From: Bacillus tianshenii | GTDB lineage: Bacteria; Bacillota; Bacilli; Bacillales; Bacillaceae_N | Direction: 5' to 3' | Assembly (NCBI GenBank): GCA_020524525.2 | Contig: CP129018.1 | Coordinates: 1,244,115 to 1,308,114, forward strand | Length of the DNA: 64,000 nucleotides | Shown here: one piece after another, positions 7,384-16,133 of the stretch | Layout of the letters: each line of letters starts with the position of its first letter | How positions within the stretch are numbered: the stretch's first letter is position 1 | Notes under the pieces: model-generated | Database searches by the model: none | What the model saw: the letters and a program-made list of their open reading frames with translations, nothing else | What the model was told of the DNA's origin: nothing | Position numbers and translations under genes: made by a program

Positions 7384-8250
7384 ATGGATATTAGATGGTT
7401 AAAAACATTTATTATAGCAGCAAAATATGAGAATTTTAGAAAGGCTTCAGAAGAACTATTCTTAACTCAACCTGCCATTACAAAACATATAAAACGGCTT
7501 GAAGACCATCTAAGTATTCAGCTATTTGAAAGGAATGGAAAAACAGTTACTCTTGCTCCTGCGGGGCTTAAGTTTCTCCCATACGCGAAAGAGCTTATTT
7601 CGAAGTATGAACAAGGGATAAACAGCTTTGAAGCTTGGAAACAAGGTTATGATCGTAAATTAACAATTGCCGCAGCTCCTCAAATTGCATCATCTTTTTT
7701 GCCTTCATTGTTACGAACATTTATTGATAAAAATCCTGATATAGAAGTGTTTATAAATGTTGTTAAATCTTTTGAAATAGGTGATGAAATAAGTGCTGGA
7801 AAGGCTGATATAGGTTTATCAAGACTACACCCATTGCAAACTAATCTAAAGGTTGAAGCTATACATGAAGAACCAGTTATTTTAGTAGGGGTTCATTTGG
7901 GCGAAGATAAAAGTAATGCTGTTGAAAGTAAAGTGTTAGCTCAGTACAGACTAATAACTCATAATCATCCAGACTATTGGGATTTATTATTAAATGACGT
8001 TAAGAGCCACTACCCAATGGTTCGAACTATGGTGGTGAATCAAGTAGAAGTGACCAAAAGGTTTATAGAAAATGGTCTTGGTGTATCCTATTTACCTTTT
8101 TCAATGGTTAAAGAGGAAATAACCAAGAACAACTTGTTAGAAATAAAATCAGAAAAAGTTCAGACACCTACTTCTGCCACCTATGTCATAACAAGAGTAG
8201 AAACAAATGAAGCAACGAGCTTTATCAAATTTTTAAGAGCAGCCTTGTAA
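7384..8250 (+). CDS. LysR-family transcriptional regulator
   Basis: The protein has 288 residues from ATG 7384, which is preceded by AAGGGTGG; the in-frame GTG at 7375 overlaps that site and is less likely. The N-terminal winged helix is typical (WLKTFIIAAKYENFRKASEE, LTQPAITKHIKRLEDHL, LFERNGK). The remainder is a periplasmic-binding-protein-like effector domain. It is divergent from the methyltransferase gene, with about 140 bases between starts, the usual geometry for LysR control of a neighbour. The ligand is unknown. Confidence 0.88.
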   Translation: MDIRWLKTFIIAAKYENFRKASEELFLTQPAITKHIKRLEDHLSIQLFERNGKTVTLAPAGLKFLPYAKELISKYEQGINSFEAWKQGYDRKLTIAAAPQIASSFLPSLLRTFIDKNPDIEVFINVVKSFEIGDEISAGKADIGLSRLHPLQTNLKVEAIHEEPVILVGVHLGEDKSNAVESKVLAQYRLITHNHPDYWDLLLNDVKSHYPMVRTMVVNQVEVTKRFIENGLGVSYLPFSMVKEEITKNNLLEIKSEKVQTPTSATYVITRVETNEATSFIKFLRAAL

Positions 8251-8295
8251 AGGTTCATGCTTAATTTTTGGCTTATTGAAGGAAGGGAGCAAAAG

Positions 8296-8316
8296 AAGGC
8301 AAACGTTATTTGCCTT
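8296..8316 (+). terminator. Weak terminator-like hairpin
   Basis: AAGGCAAA pairs perfectly with TTTGCCTT around CGTTA, 45 bases after the LysR stop. The following sequence is only moderately T-rich. Confidence 0.4.
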
Positions 8317-8444
8317 AAAGATGTTGTTCTTTCTCGTGAGTCTTATCAAAAAAGGATAACGCATCTTTGTGTTGAAGTTATTGTACTAACAGAGCAATTT
8401 GGCCTTCTGAAATTTTGTTGAATAAAAACAAAGGAGAAGCTATT

Positions 8445-9011
8445 ATGACAAAGACAAATAAAGAGTTATCATTAGAACAACGTGAAGAACTGCTTAGAAC
8501 TTTGAAAGCCCGTTTTGAGAAAAACATGAATCGACACCAAGGTCTTGAATGGGCGAAAGTGCAAGCTAAGCTCGAAGATAATATTGAAAAGCTGTGGTCG
8601 CTTAATGAAATGGAAGCAACTGGCGGGGAACCGGATGTTGTTGGCTTTGATAAAAAGATGGGTGAATACGTTTTCTATGATTGTTCAGCTGAAAGTCCTA
8701 AAGGTCGTAGACGTGTTTGTTACGATCGTGAAGCACTGGAGTCTAGGAAAAAACACAAACCAGAAAATAACGCGATTGATATGGCAACTGACATGGGCAT
8801 TGAACTGTTAACAGAAGCTCAATATCGGGAGCTGCAGAAGCTTGAAAATGTTGATATGAAAACATCAAGCTGGGTCCAAACACCTGATCATATTCGAAAG
8901 CTTGGGGGAGCCCTCTTTTGTGATCGTCGCTACGACACTGTCTTTGTCTATCATAATGGTGCAGAATCCTACTATGCTGCAAGGGGCTTCCGTGGCTCGA
9001 TAAGGGTCTGA
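8445..9011 (+). CDS. DUF4256 family protein
   Basis: The protein has 188 residues from ATG 8445, which follows AAAGGAGAAGC; an upstream in-frame TTG at 8415 lacks a comparable site. Sequence such as WAKVQAKLEDNIEKLWSLNEME, then EATGGEPDVVG and a C-terminal GGALFCDRRYDTVFVYHNGA is typical of DUF4256, a soluble family of unknown function in bacteria. No signal peptide or membrane segment is present. It stands alone. Confidence 0.8.
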   Translation: MTKTNKELSLEQREELLRTLKARFEKNMNRHQGLEWAKVQAKLEDNIEKLWSLNEMEATGGEPDVVGFDKKMGEYVFYDCSAESPKGRRRVCYDREALESRKKHKPENNAIDMATDMGIELLTEAQYRELQKLENVDMKTSSWVQTPDHIRKLGGALFCDRRYDTVFVYHNGAESYYAARGFRGSIRV

Positions 9012-9141
9012 GTTTTGCATAGACAGCTAAATTTGAATGTTAGAATGGGTAAAAACCTTTTGATGTTTGCTTCTGTTATTAATTCCAGGTAACGATGCTT
9101 AAAAGAATGGGAAAAGAATTTCAAAAGTAAGAGAAATAGAA

Positions 9142-9199
9142 TGGCGAGAACTTGAGATGTGTTATTTATAGGTTACTTGTTTTTTTCAATTTCTCGCCA
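9142..9199. repeat. Nine-base inverted repeat with 40-base spacer
   Basis: TGGCGAGAA at 9142-9150 is the exact complement of TTCTCGCCA at 9191-9199. The spacer ends in a T7 run. It lies in the gap between convergent genes. It may be a structured 3' end; it carries no ORF. Confidence 0.4.
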
Positions 9200-9267
9200 A
9201 ATGAACGTTTTTTTGAATTTCAGCCCATTTTGTAATTGAGTAAATTCCGCACCTTACTTCGCTAAAC

Positions 9268-9651
9268 CTATTGCTCCTTTTCCATGACAGCAAAATAATT
9301 ATCTTCGTTATCTGCAAAATTAAATACCCGACCAGAAGGCATATTGACAATCTCTCCAACCTTGATATTTTTATTTGATAATTCACTATGCAAATGATCA
9401 AGATTTTTTGTAAAAAACATTAAAGAAGGTGTTCCAAGGTTTAATCCAGGTGACATCTTCGCAACAAATTCTTTATTATGCAGAATGATGCTCGTCTCTG
9501 CATCTTCACTTGGAGCAATTTCGACCCACCTCATGCCTTGTTCGTTATTTTCCTCAGATATGACAAGAAACCCTAATTGATCTGTCCAAAACTTCACGGC
9601 ATCATCTTGATCATGAACATACAACATAACTTGTCCGAGTTTTTTAATCAT
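9268..9651 (-). CDS. VOC (glyoxalase/bleomycin-resistance fold) family protein
   Basis: The protein has 127 residues from ATG 9651; the GTG four codons upstream overlaps the AAGGAG site. The two beta-alpha-beta modules of the vicinal oxygen chelate fold are visible: VMLYVHDQDDAVKFWTDQLG, then the second module from LMFFTKNLDHLHSEL to the C-terminal FADNEDNYFAVMEKEQ. Metal-binding positions are typical but the reaction cannot be assigned. Similar stand-alone genes occur widely in Bacillus. Confidence 0.82.
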   Translation of the reverse strand: MIKKLGQVMLYVHDQDDAVKFWTDQLGFLVISEENNEQGMRWVEIAPSEDAETSIILHNKEFVAKMSPGLNLGTPSLMFFTKNLDHLHSELSNKNIKVGEIVNMPSGRVFNFADNEDNYFAVMEKEQ

Positions 9652-10047
9652 TTTCGTATTCACTCCTTATAATTTAAAGATTTATAGTGTTATTATTACG
9701 CTATTTGAAACGAAAGACCTTCTTCTTTGCTCATTAAAAATTTCATGATAGGGCAGGGGATATTTTGAAGATGCTATGCTTTTCATAGGTGCTAAGATAT
9801 CCATGTTAATAGGGAAAATGGCATATTGTTTATGTGTTAGGGAAGAAACTTTTTTGGTAGGGGAATAAAATAACAAGCAGTAATAAAGTACGGTATTCAC
9901 CTCTCAACAGTTCTATAGGTATCCACCTAGTATATATTAGCTAATTTTGGAATAAAGCGATTTTTAGTAAAAAATGATTGTGTAATAGTTGAATATTTCT
10001 AGTAATGTGTCTTGTAAGAAAAAATAGAAAGGAGTAACGATTACATA
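9652..10047. other. Intergenic stretch between divergent genes
   Basis: The 5' regions of the VOC protein and the carbonic anhydrase share this AT-rich stretch. A minus-strand frame of 72 codons is open at 9682-9900, but it has no Shine-Dalgarno sequence and no recognisable composition, so I do not call it. No clear hairpin is seen. Confidence 0.4.
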
Positions 10048-10875
10048 ATGAAAAAAATGTTACTTTATCCATTTTTAGCTGTTTTTGTTAGCTTTTCGCT
10101 GGGAGCTTGTTCAGAACAAACCGTGGAAACGGCAATACCAGAAGAGGAACGCGATGTGAAGAAGAAAGAGAAACAAGCAAATGATGCTTCAAAAGTGCAT
10201 TGGTCCTATAAAGGAGAGACAGGTCCAAAACAATGGGGAACACTGGATGCTGCATATTCTACCTGTACGGATGGAAGTGAACAATCACCAATTAATATTG
10301 ATTTTTCTCAAGTTACTACGAGCGAAAAAGCTAATCAGTTTGAAATTCAATATGAACCATCAGCGTATTCAATTATTAACAACGGTCATACAATTAAGGC
10401 TGATATTCAAAACAAACATAGCCTTGTGATTGACAACAAGGAATACATCCTTTCTCAATTTCACTTTCATGCGCCAAGTGAGCACAAATTTAATGGCCAA
10501 TACCATGCTATGGAGTTACATCTTGTTCATCAAGCTGAAAATGGGGAGCTTGCCGTGTTAGGAGTTATGATTCAAGAAGGAGCGGAAAATGAAAGCCTCC
10601 GTTCAGTATGGGATATGCTGCCTAAGGAAGAAATGGACGAAAGTAGAACAGGAGAAAAGCCAATCGAATTATCCAAGCTTGTGCCTAAGGACCAAACAAC
10701 AATTCATTACAAAGGGTCATTAACAACACCTCCTTGCACCGAAAATGTGCAATGGTACATGATGAAGCAGCCAATTGAAATGTCAAAAGAGCAAATTCAA
10801 TCATTTAAACAGATTTTTCCTGAAAACCACAGACCTGTTCAGCCTTTAAATGAAAGGGAAGTTACTGTAAATTAA
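10048..10875 (+). CDS. Alpha-type carbonic anhydrase, lipoprotein
   Basis: The protein has 275 residues. Residues 1-21 are a lipoprotein signal ending in LGAC, so it is exported and lipid-anchored. The alpha-CA domain follows: WSYKGETGPKQWG, SEQSPINI, the zinc ligands in QFHFHAPSEH and MELHLVHQ, and the late SLTTPPCTENVQWYMMKQPI segment with the substrate-pocket threonine. It hydrates CO2 outside the membrane. ATG 10048 follows AAAGGAGTAACG. It forms a single-gene unit with its own terminator. Confidence 0.95.
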   Translation: MKKMLLYPFLAVFVSFSLGACSEQTVETAIPEEERDVKKKEKQANDASKVHWSYKGETGPKQWGTLDAAYSTCTDGSEQSPINIDFSQVTTSEKANQFEIQYEPSAYSIINNGHTIKADIQNKHSLVIDNKEYILSQFHFHAPSEHKFNGQYHAMELHLVHQAENGELAVLGVMIQEGAENESLRSVWDMLPKEEMDESRTGEKPIELSKLVPKDQTTIHYKGSLTTPPCTENVQWYMMKQPIEMSKEQIQSFKQIFPENHRPVQPLNEREVTVN

Positions 10876-10883
10876 AAGAAATG

Positions 10884-10950
10884 AACCCCCTCAATCGAAC
10901 TTATACATGCTTTGCATCATTATTTTGAACGAGCGAGGGGGTTATTTTTA
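10884..10950 (+). terminator. Terminator after carbonic anhydrase gene
   Basis: AACCCCCTC at 10884-10892 pairs with GAGGGGGTT at 10935-10943, followed by ATTTTTA. The loop is long and may fold internally. Confidence 0.75.
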
Positions 10951-11014
10951 TAATATTAATCAACCTGCTACATTCACTCAAAAAAAGGAAAAAGATTAAG
11001 TTAGGGTGAGAAAC

Positions 11015-11203
11015 ATGAAAACATTACCGTTAAGGCTAGGAATCATTCTCTTAAGTATCTTTCAACTCTATACAATTTTCCATAGCTGGGGCCAAGATAT
11101 GAAAGGAACAATTATTGCTATCGTTATATTAGTAGGGTGTGTACTATTGCTAATGGCAGACGTATTCTTTAGTAATGATAATCACAATAACAGTTCAAAA
11201 TAA
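11015..11203 (+). CDS. Small two-helix membrane protein
   Basis: The product has 62 residues with two hydrophobic segments (about 5-22 and 31-50) and a polar N-rich tail. ATG 11015 follows TTAGGGTGAG. It has its own terminator. No family is recognised. Confidence 0.6.
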   Translation: MKTLPLRLGIILLSIFQLYTIFHSWGQDMKGTIIAIVILVGCVLLLMADVFFSNDNHNNSSK

Positions 11204-11205
11204 AC

Positions 11206-11240
11206 AAGACGATTGCCTACTAAGCAGTCGTCTTTCTTTT
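11206..11240 (+). terminator. Terminator
   Basis: AAGACGATTGC pairs with GCAGTCGTCTT and is followed by TCTTTT. A nearly identical core recurs in the terminator at 15921. Confidence 0.75.
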
Positions 11241-11369
11241 GAATTTTTAGATGAATAACCTGTCATCAATTTTGGAGTAATTCACACAATTATAAAGGAA
11301 GAAAAAGAATTTAAAAGAATGCAAAAACCTATTTCTTTTTATGCGTTTATTTGGTAGTATATAGCTGGA

Positions 11370-11389
11370 TTTAATGATTAATCATTAAA
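11370..11389. promoter_or_regulatory. Perfect 20-bp palindrome upstream of small gene (left copy)
   Basis: TTTAATGATTAATCATTAAA is a perfect palindrome lying 27 bases before the start codon and just downstream of a TATATA stretch that could be a -10 box. It is conserved without change in the right copy. It is either an operator or a 5'-UTR hairpin. Confidence 0.6.
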
Positions 11390-11416
11390 TTTGACGTAAA
11401 GAAGGAGGTTTTTTAA

Positions 11417-11572
11417 ATGGTAACATCTTTATATCTTGTGTCTTTAACTATTCTTGGTGTGTTTCTGTTATTAACGTTAGTGGATAAAGTGAGCAGAGCG
11501 TTTAACAAGAGAAAGAAGAAGCATTCTTATCTGCCGCCAACACCTACTGCAACAGCATTAGGTAGAAAATAA
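11417..11572 (+). CDS. 51-residue single-pass membrane peptide (left copy)
   Basis: ATG 11417 follows a strong AAGGAGG site at seven-base spacing. The product has a hydrophobic N-terminal helix (about residues 4-22), a KVSRAFNKRKKK basic stretch that would face the cytoplasm, and a proline/threonine-rich tail PPTPTATALGRK. A second copy at 16134 differs only at the AL/AI position near the end, while DNA changes there are mostly silent. This argues that the peptide is under selection. No family is recognised. Confidence 0.75.
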   Translation: MVTSLYLVSLTILGVFLLLTLVDKVSRAFNKRKKKHSYLPPTPTATALGRK

Positions 11573-11637
11573 ATCATAATCTTGGAAGAGGTGAACCGCC
11601 GTTAGTGATTCTCAGTTAGTCCAAGAAAGTAAACCAT

Positions 11638-11680
11638 AAAGCCCGTTTCCACTCGAAAAAGAGAGGAAACGGGCTTTTTA
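11638..11680 (+). terminator. Terminator of left small gene
   Basis: AAAGCCCGTTTCC pairs with GGAAACGGGCTTT around an A-rich loop, followed by TTAA. A divergent version follows the right copy. Confidence 0.8.
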
Positions 11681-11837
11681 ATGAAGGCAATCGTTTATGT
11701 GCATTCATTGCATTTGCTACAGCTTCATACTACTTTGGCGCGATGATGAAATTAGAAGCTGTTTAACGACTACGAATAGGAGTGGAAAGCTACATCAACT
11801 TCTCCTGAAGTCTAAAGTGAAGGACGATAGGTCTTGG
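11681..11837. other. Gene-free stretch with a possible coding remnant
   Basis: One frame reads FIAFATASYYFGAMMKLEAV before a stop at about 11767. It has no start or ribosome site and may be the tail of a deleted membrane-protein gene. Nothing else is seen before the hairpin at 11841. Confidence 0.35.
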
Positions 11838-11840
11838 TAT

Positions 11841-11880
11841 ATCCCTTGGCGCTGAACGCGTTGAGGGATTATTTCTTTTA
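11841..11880 (+). terminator. Hairpin with T-rich tail upstream of PTS regulator
   Basis: ATCCCT pairs with AGGGAT with an inner GCG/CGC pair and is followed by TATTTCTTTTA. It lies 200 bases before the PTS regulator. It may end transcription from the left or serve as a leader hairpin. Confidence 0.5.
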
Positions 11881-12074
11881 TGATAATTTTAGCGATTTTG
11901 CTTATGATAGCAAAAAATAAGAACAAATGGTAGTATTCAATTTTGCACAAAACATCATAACAATATTCGAACAGTGAAAACCCTTACATTTTGATGATAA
12001 CGGATATATAATAAAAGACAACAGGTTGATCAACTGTTGATAAATCAAAAATTGCACACCTTCGAAGGTAGTTG

Positions 12075-14207
12075 ATGAAAATGATTGATGAACGATGTAC
12101 TGTAATTTTGTCAAAGCTAATCCAGGCTGAAGAAGAGTATGTATCAATAAAGCAATTGACAGAAACATTGGGAGTATCAAGACGCACGCTGTACTATGAT
12201 TTTGAAAAAATTAATAGCTGGCTGTCAGACCATCAATTGAAACCAATTTCCCGAGTGGCTCGAAAAGGTCTTTATTTAGAAAAAGAAACGAAACAACGAG
12301 TTTCTCAACTAATTAACCACGTTGATGATTGGCAGTACAATTACACAAAAAACGAACGTCAATTGTTAATGATTATTGAAATTTTAACAAGTAAAACAGA
12401 AGTGTTTACTACCAATTTAACAGATTTAACGAAAGTAAGCCGAGGTACAATTGCAAGTGATTTAAAAGAGTTGAAAGAAATGTTAAGTGAAATGTTTAAC
12501 CTGACACTAGCATTTCATCGTTTTAAAGGATATAAAGTTTCTGGAAGAGAGTTCGACCAACGAAAAGCGTTTACTCACAGTTTAGATCAACTGTTGGTGC
12601 AATGGGAATGGAAGGAAATCTTAGAGAAGTTTCCAACTCTTTTTCACCCTCAAGATGATAAGGAGCTAATAAAAGAGCGCCAACAAATCCTTTCTATGAT
12701 TTCAGCTAGTGAACAATCACTTGGCATTGAGCTAACGAGTGAAATGTTATCTTGGTTAGCGCTGCAGCTTCTTATTTTAAAGCAGCGAGTTCAAGCAGGG
12801 CATCCAATTGTTATTGATGATGATGAAAAGGAAGCTTTAAAAGATACACAAGAATATCAAGCAGCTGAGGAACTTTTAACCCAATTTAAAGAACGAGCAA
12901 AAATAACAATTCCAGCTGACGAGGTTTATTTCATCACCATCCATTTATTAGGGGCCAAAGTAAATTATTCTAATTTTGATATGGACAAAAATCGAGAAAT
13001 GAAGCGGTTGAAACAAGTCGTTTTACTGATGGTGAATGACTTTGAAAATTATGCGTGTATCATGTTTAAAGAGAAAAAGGAACTTGTGAGAACATTATTT
13101 ATGCATGTAAAACCTGCTTATTATCGAATTAAATACGGCGTGACTAAATCAAACAATGTAGCTGATTCCGTATCAATGAAATATCCAGAAATTTTTAAGC
13201 TAACGGAAAAGGTAGTCGAACATTTAGAGAAGCTTCTCCATCAACGAGTGAGTAAATCAGAAATCGCCTATATTGCTATGCACTTCGGCGGTTGGATGAA
13301 GCGTGAAGGGAAAACGCCATTGCCTCGAACACGAGCGATTATTGTTTGTGAGAACGGCATCGGTACATCAGCAATCCTCCGCGGACAATTAGAACATTTA
13401 TTGTCAACAGTTGATATTGTCGATAATATTTCCCTTCGACAATATCAACAAAAGAATTATGATGTGGATGTGATTTTTTCAACATCACCAATTAAAGAAA
13501 ACCATGTTCCAGTCATTATGGTAAATCCAATTTTAACGGATGCTGAGAAAGAATCATTATTAATGCGCTTTAATGCATTTAAACCAAGACGTAATCCGAC
13601 AAAAACAAGCATTTCAACCATGCTTGATGTAATTCGTCGATATGCTGATATTAAAGACGACAAACAATTAAGGATAGAGCTTGAACGATTGCTTCGAGAA
13701 TCTCCCACTATGTTTCCAAAGGAGTATGAGAAACCAATGCTTAATGAATTACTAACAGATGAAATGATACAAGTTATCCCGCGGGTTAAAAATTGGGAAG
13801 ATGCGATACAAGAAGCCTCAAAACCATTAATTGAGAAAAATTACATCACTGAAAAGTATGTAAGAGCTATGATTGACAATATTAATAATCTGGGTCCGTA
13901 TATTGTCATTGCACCTAAAATCGCCATTCCTCATGCAAGACCTGAAGAAGGAGTCAACCGCTTAGGGATGAGCTTATTACTGGTAGAAGAGAGTGTGAAA
14001 TTTTCAGAAGATGCAAAACATGATGCAAACCTTATTATTGTACTAGCAGCTATTGATAATGAAACACATTTAAAGGCGTTATCGCAGTTAACTGATTTAC
14101 TTTCGGATGAAAAAAGTCTCAATCAACTGCTGAAAATCAAATCTTCAGAAGAAGGCGTCGAGCTAATTAATAATCATTTATATTCACACGAGGAGGAATT
14201 GTCATGA
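12075..14207 (+). CDS. BglG/MtlR-type PTS-controlled regulator with EIIB-like and EIIA domains
   Basis: The protein has 710 residues. Order: N-terminal helix-turn-helix (SIKQLTETLGVSRRTLYYDF), two PTS regulation domains (about 180-400), an EIIB-like segment with CENGIGTSAI (Cys425), and a C-terminal EIIA domain with IAIPHARPEEG (His620). Phosphorylation of the PRDs, the cysteine and the histidine by the PTS tunes such regulators. ATG 12075 follows GAAGG; the TTG one codon earlier is possible. The stop overlaps the IIB start as ATGA. No separate EIIA gene is present, so this EIIA may also feed the transporter; that is inference. Confidence 0.9.
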   Translation: MKMIDERCTVILSKLIQAEEEYVSIKQLTETLGVSRRTLYYDFEKINSWLSDHQLKPISRVARKGLYLEKETKQRVSQLINHVDDWQYNYTKNERQLLMIIEILTSKTEVFTTNLTDLTKVSRGTIASDLKELKEMLSEMFNLTLAFHRFKGYKVSGREFDQRKAFTHSLDQLLVQWEWKEILEKFPTLFHPQDDKELIKERQQILSMISASEQSLGIELTSEMLSWLALQLLILKQRVQAGHPIVIDDDEKEALKDTQEYQAAEELLTQFKERAKITIPADEVYFITIHLLGAKVNYSNFDMDKNREMKRLKQVVLLMVNDFENYACIMFKEKKELVRTLFMHVKPAYYRIKYGVTKSNNVADSVSMKYPEIFKLTEKVVEHLEKLLHQRVSKSEIAYIAMHFGGWMKREGKTPLPRTRAIIVCENGIGTSAILRGQLEHLLSTVDIVDNISLRQYQQKNYDVDVIFSTSPIKENHVPVIMVNPILTDAEKESLLMRFNAFKPRRNPTKTSISTMLDVIRRYADIKDDKQLRIELERLLRESPTMFPKEYEKPMLNELLTDEMIQVIPRVKNWEDAIQEASKPLIEKNYITEKYVRAMIDNINNLGPYIVIAPKIAIPHARPEEGVNRLGMSLLLVEESVKFSEDAKHDANLIIVLAAIDNETHLKALSQLTDLLSDEKSLNQLLKIKSSEEGVELINNHLYSHEEELS

Positions 14208-14482
14208 AAAAAATATTAGTTGTTTGTGGTAATGGTCTAGGAAGTAGTTTCATCGTAGAAATGAATGTGAAGAAAGCGTTGGATGAAATGGGAATTGAAG
14301 CTGAAGTTTCCCATACCGATTTAACGACTGCCAAAAGTGAACCAGCTGATTATTATATCGGTTCTAATGAAATCGTGGAAAATTTAGAAGACGGCCAACG
14401 TCATGTCATTAAGCTTACAAACATTATGGATAAAAACGAATTAAAGGACGCACTTGAAACAAATATGGTAAAGGAGGGGTAG
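14204..14482 (+). CDS. ulaB: Ascorbate-type PTS EIIB component
   Basis: The protein has 92 residues. The phosphorylated cysteine is Cys8 in ILVVCGNGLGSSF, the loop expected for UlaB/SgaB. It passes phosphate from EIIA to the sugar bound by EIIC at the inner face of the membrane. The ATG overlaps the regulator's stop by four bases and follows GAGGAGGAATT. The pairing with a UlaA-type IIC supports an L-ascorbate or related substrate. No ulaG/ulaD/ulaE/ulaF catabolic genes are nearby. Confidence 0.85.
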   Translation: MKKILVVCGNGLGSSFIVEMNVKKALDEMGIEAEVSHTDLTTAKSEPADYYIGSNEIVENLEDGQRHVIKLTNIMDKNELKDALETNMVKEG

Positions 14483-14489
14483 TTTATTC

Positions 14490-15863
14490 ATGATTGATTT
14501 GATTATGAAAGATATCCTCGGGACTCCTGCTATTCTTGTTGGATTGTTTGCCTTAATAGGATTATTGCTTCAGCGGAAAGCGTTTGCAGATATTGTTTCC
14601 GGTTCTTTAAAAACTGTGATGGGATTTGTAATCCTTGGAGCAGGTGCAGGTGTATTGATTGGATCATTAGATCAGTTTAGTCAAATGTTTGATCATGCAT
14701 TTAAGCTCCAAGGTGTTATTCCAAATAATGAAGCAATTGTAGCGCTGGCTCAAGAAGGGTTTGGAACAGAGACCGCCATGATTATGCTCTTTGGTATGGT
14801 TGTTAACATCGGACTAGCTCGATTAACCCCATTTAAATACATTTTCTTAACAGGGCACCATACGATGTTTATGGCATGTATGATTGCAGTTATTTTAACA
14901 ACAGCTGAATTCAGTGGTGTATTAATGGTCATAACTGGTTCAATCATTCTTGGTTCCCTTATGGTATTAATGCCGGCTTTACTTCAGCCGTATACGAAAG
15001 AAATTACAGGTTCTGATGATTTTGCGATTGGTCACTTTGGTTCGTTCGGTTATTTTGTTTCAGGTTCCATTGGTAAGTTAGTAGGGAAAGGCTCTAAATC
15101 AACTGAAGAAATTAAAGTTCCAAAATCACTAGGCTTTTTACGCGATACATCCGTATCTGTATCATTAACAATGATCTTATTATTCTTGGTCGTCGCCGCA
15201 TTTGCCGGCCCAGGGTTTGTTGAGAGTGAATTAAGTGGTGGAACAAACTTTCTAGTATTTGCCTTTATACAAGGATTAACCTTTGCTGCTGGTGTTTACA
15301 TTATTTTAGCTGGTGTACGTATGTTGCTTGCTGAAATTGTACCTGCTTTCAAAGGGATTGCTGAAAAAGTTGTACCGAACTCAATTCCAGCTCTTGATTG
15401 TCCAGCCATCTTCCCATTTGCAAGTAATGCCGTTATTATTGGTTTTATGCTTAGCTTTGTTGCAGGTTTAGTGAGTATGTTTATTCTCCCACTTGTTGGA
15501 TTAAAGGTTATTGTACCTGGACTTGTGCCTCACTTTTTCACTGGGGCAGCTGCTGGAGTGTTCGGAAATGCAACAGGCGGACGAAAAGGTGCCGTATATG
15601 GCTCACTTGCCAATGGCTTTCTAATTAGCTTCCTTCCAGCTTTACTTCTTCCAGTTCTCGGTTCCATTGGATTTGAAGGCACAACATTTGGTGATGCTGA
15701 CTTTGGTGTAATTGGTATTGCACTAGGTAATTTAGCAAAAATATTTGCCACTCCTGGTCTCTTCTTTGCAGCAATTCTAGTCATCTTTGGAGTAATCTTT
15801 GGGGTTAGTTATTCGATTCGAAAGAAGAAAGACTTTAAAGAACCTCCAAAACAAAGTGCTTAA
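14490..15863 (+). CDS. ulaA: Ascorbate-type PTS EIIC permease
   Basis: The protein has 457 residues and around ten membrane segments, as in the UlaA/SgaT family (AG superfamily of PTS permeases). Typical stretches are GHHTMFMACMIAVILTTAEF, VPNSIPALDCPAIFPFASNA and GLVPHFFTGAAAGVFGNATG. It binds and moves the sugar while EIIB phosphorylates it. ATG 14490 follows AAAGGAGGGG with ten-base spacing. It is the last gene before a strong terminator, so regulator, IIB and IIC form one operon. Confidence 0.9.
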   Translation: MIDLIMKDILGTPAILVGLFALIGLLLQRKAFADIVSGSLKTVMGFVILGAGAGVLIGSLDQFSQMFDHAFKLQGVIPNNEAIVALAQEGFGTETAMIMLFGMVVNIGLARLTPFKYIFLTGHHTMFMACMIAVILTTAEFSGVLMVITGSIILGSLMVLMPALLQPYTKEITGSDDFAIGHFGSFGYFVSGSIGKLVGKGSKSTEEIKVPKSLGFLRDTSVSVSLTMILLFLVVAAFAGPGFVESELSGGTNFLVFAFIQGLTFAAGVYIILAGVRMLLAEIVPAFKGIAEKVVPNSIPALDCPAIFPFASNAVIIGFMLSFVAGLVSMFILPLVGLKVIVPGLVPHFFTGAAAGVFGNATGGRKGAVYGSLANGFLISFLPALLLPVLGSIGFEGTTFGDADFGVIGIALGNLAKIFATPGLFFAAILVIFGVIFGVSYSIRKKKDFKEPPKQSA

Positions 15864-15920
15864 TCTTGAAGTGTAAGAAAAAGAGAGAAGCTAGAACCAC
15901 TTCCGTTTTATAGAAATTCT

Positions 15921-15954
15921 AGGCGATTGCGTTATAAGCAATCGTCTTTTTTTT
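15921..15954 (+). terminator. Terminator of PTS operon
   Basis: AGGCGATTGC pairs with GCAATCGTCT around GTTATAA, followed by a run of T. Confidence 0.88.
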
Positions 15955-16086
15955 GATTTATTAAAGACTGAAAAATGAGACATTAAACTTAAAGTAATTC
16001 ACACAATTATAAAGGAAAGGAAAGAATTTAAAAGAATGCAAAAACCTATTTCTTTTTATGCGTTTATTTGGTAATATATAGCTGGA

Positions 16087-16106
16087 TTTAATGATTAATC
16101 ATTAAA
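16087..16106. promoter_or_regulatory. Perfect 20-bp palindrome (right copy)
   Basis: The sequence is identical to 11370-11389 and has the same distance to the start codon. Confidence 0.6.
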
Positions 16107-16133
16107 TTTGACGTAAAGAAGGAGGTTTTTTAA

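Larger units (their letters stand above)
11276..11609 (+). repeat. 334-bp direct repeat, left copy
   Basis: From AGTAATTCACACAATTATAA to TTAGTGAT the segment aligns without gaps to 15993-16326, with about a dozen mismatches by eye. It contains a whole small transcription unit: promoter region, a 20-bp palindrome, and a 51-codon gene. The two copies lie 4717 bases apart and bracket the PTS operon. Confidence 0.92.

Noticed and set aside
9682-9900. A minus-strand 72-residue ORF upstream of the VOC gene
   Set aside because: There is no Shine-Dalgarno sequence, no recognisable pattern, and it overlaps the promoter area of two divergent genes.
15530-15784. An 84-residue minus-strand ORF
   Set aside because: It is an antisense shadow of the IIC permease gene.
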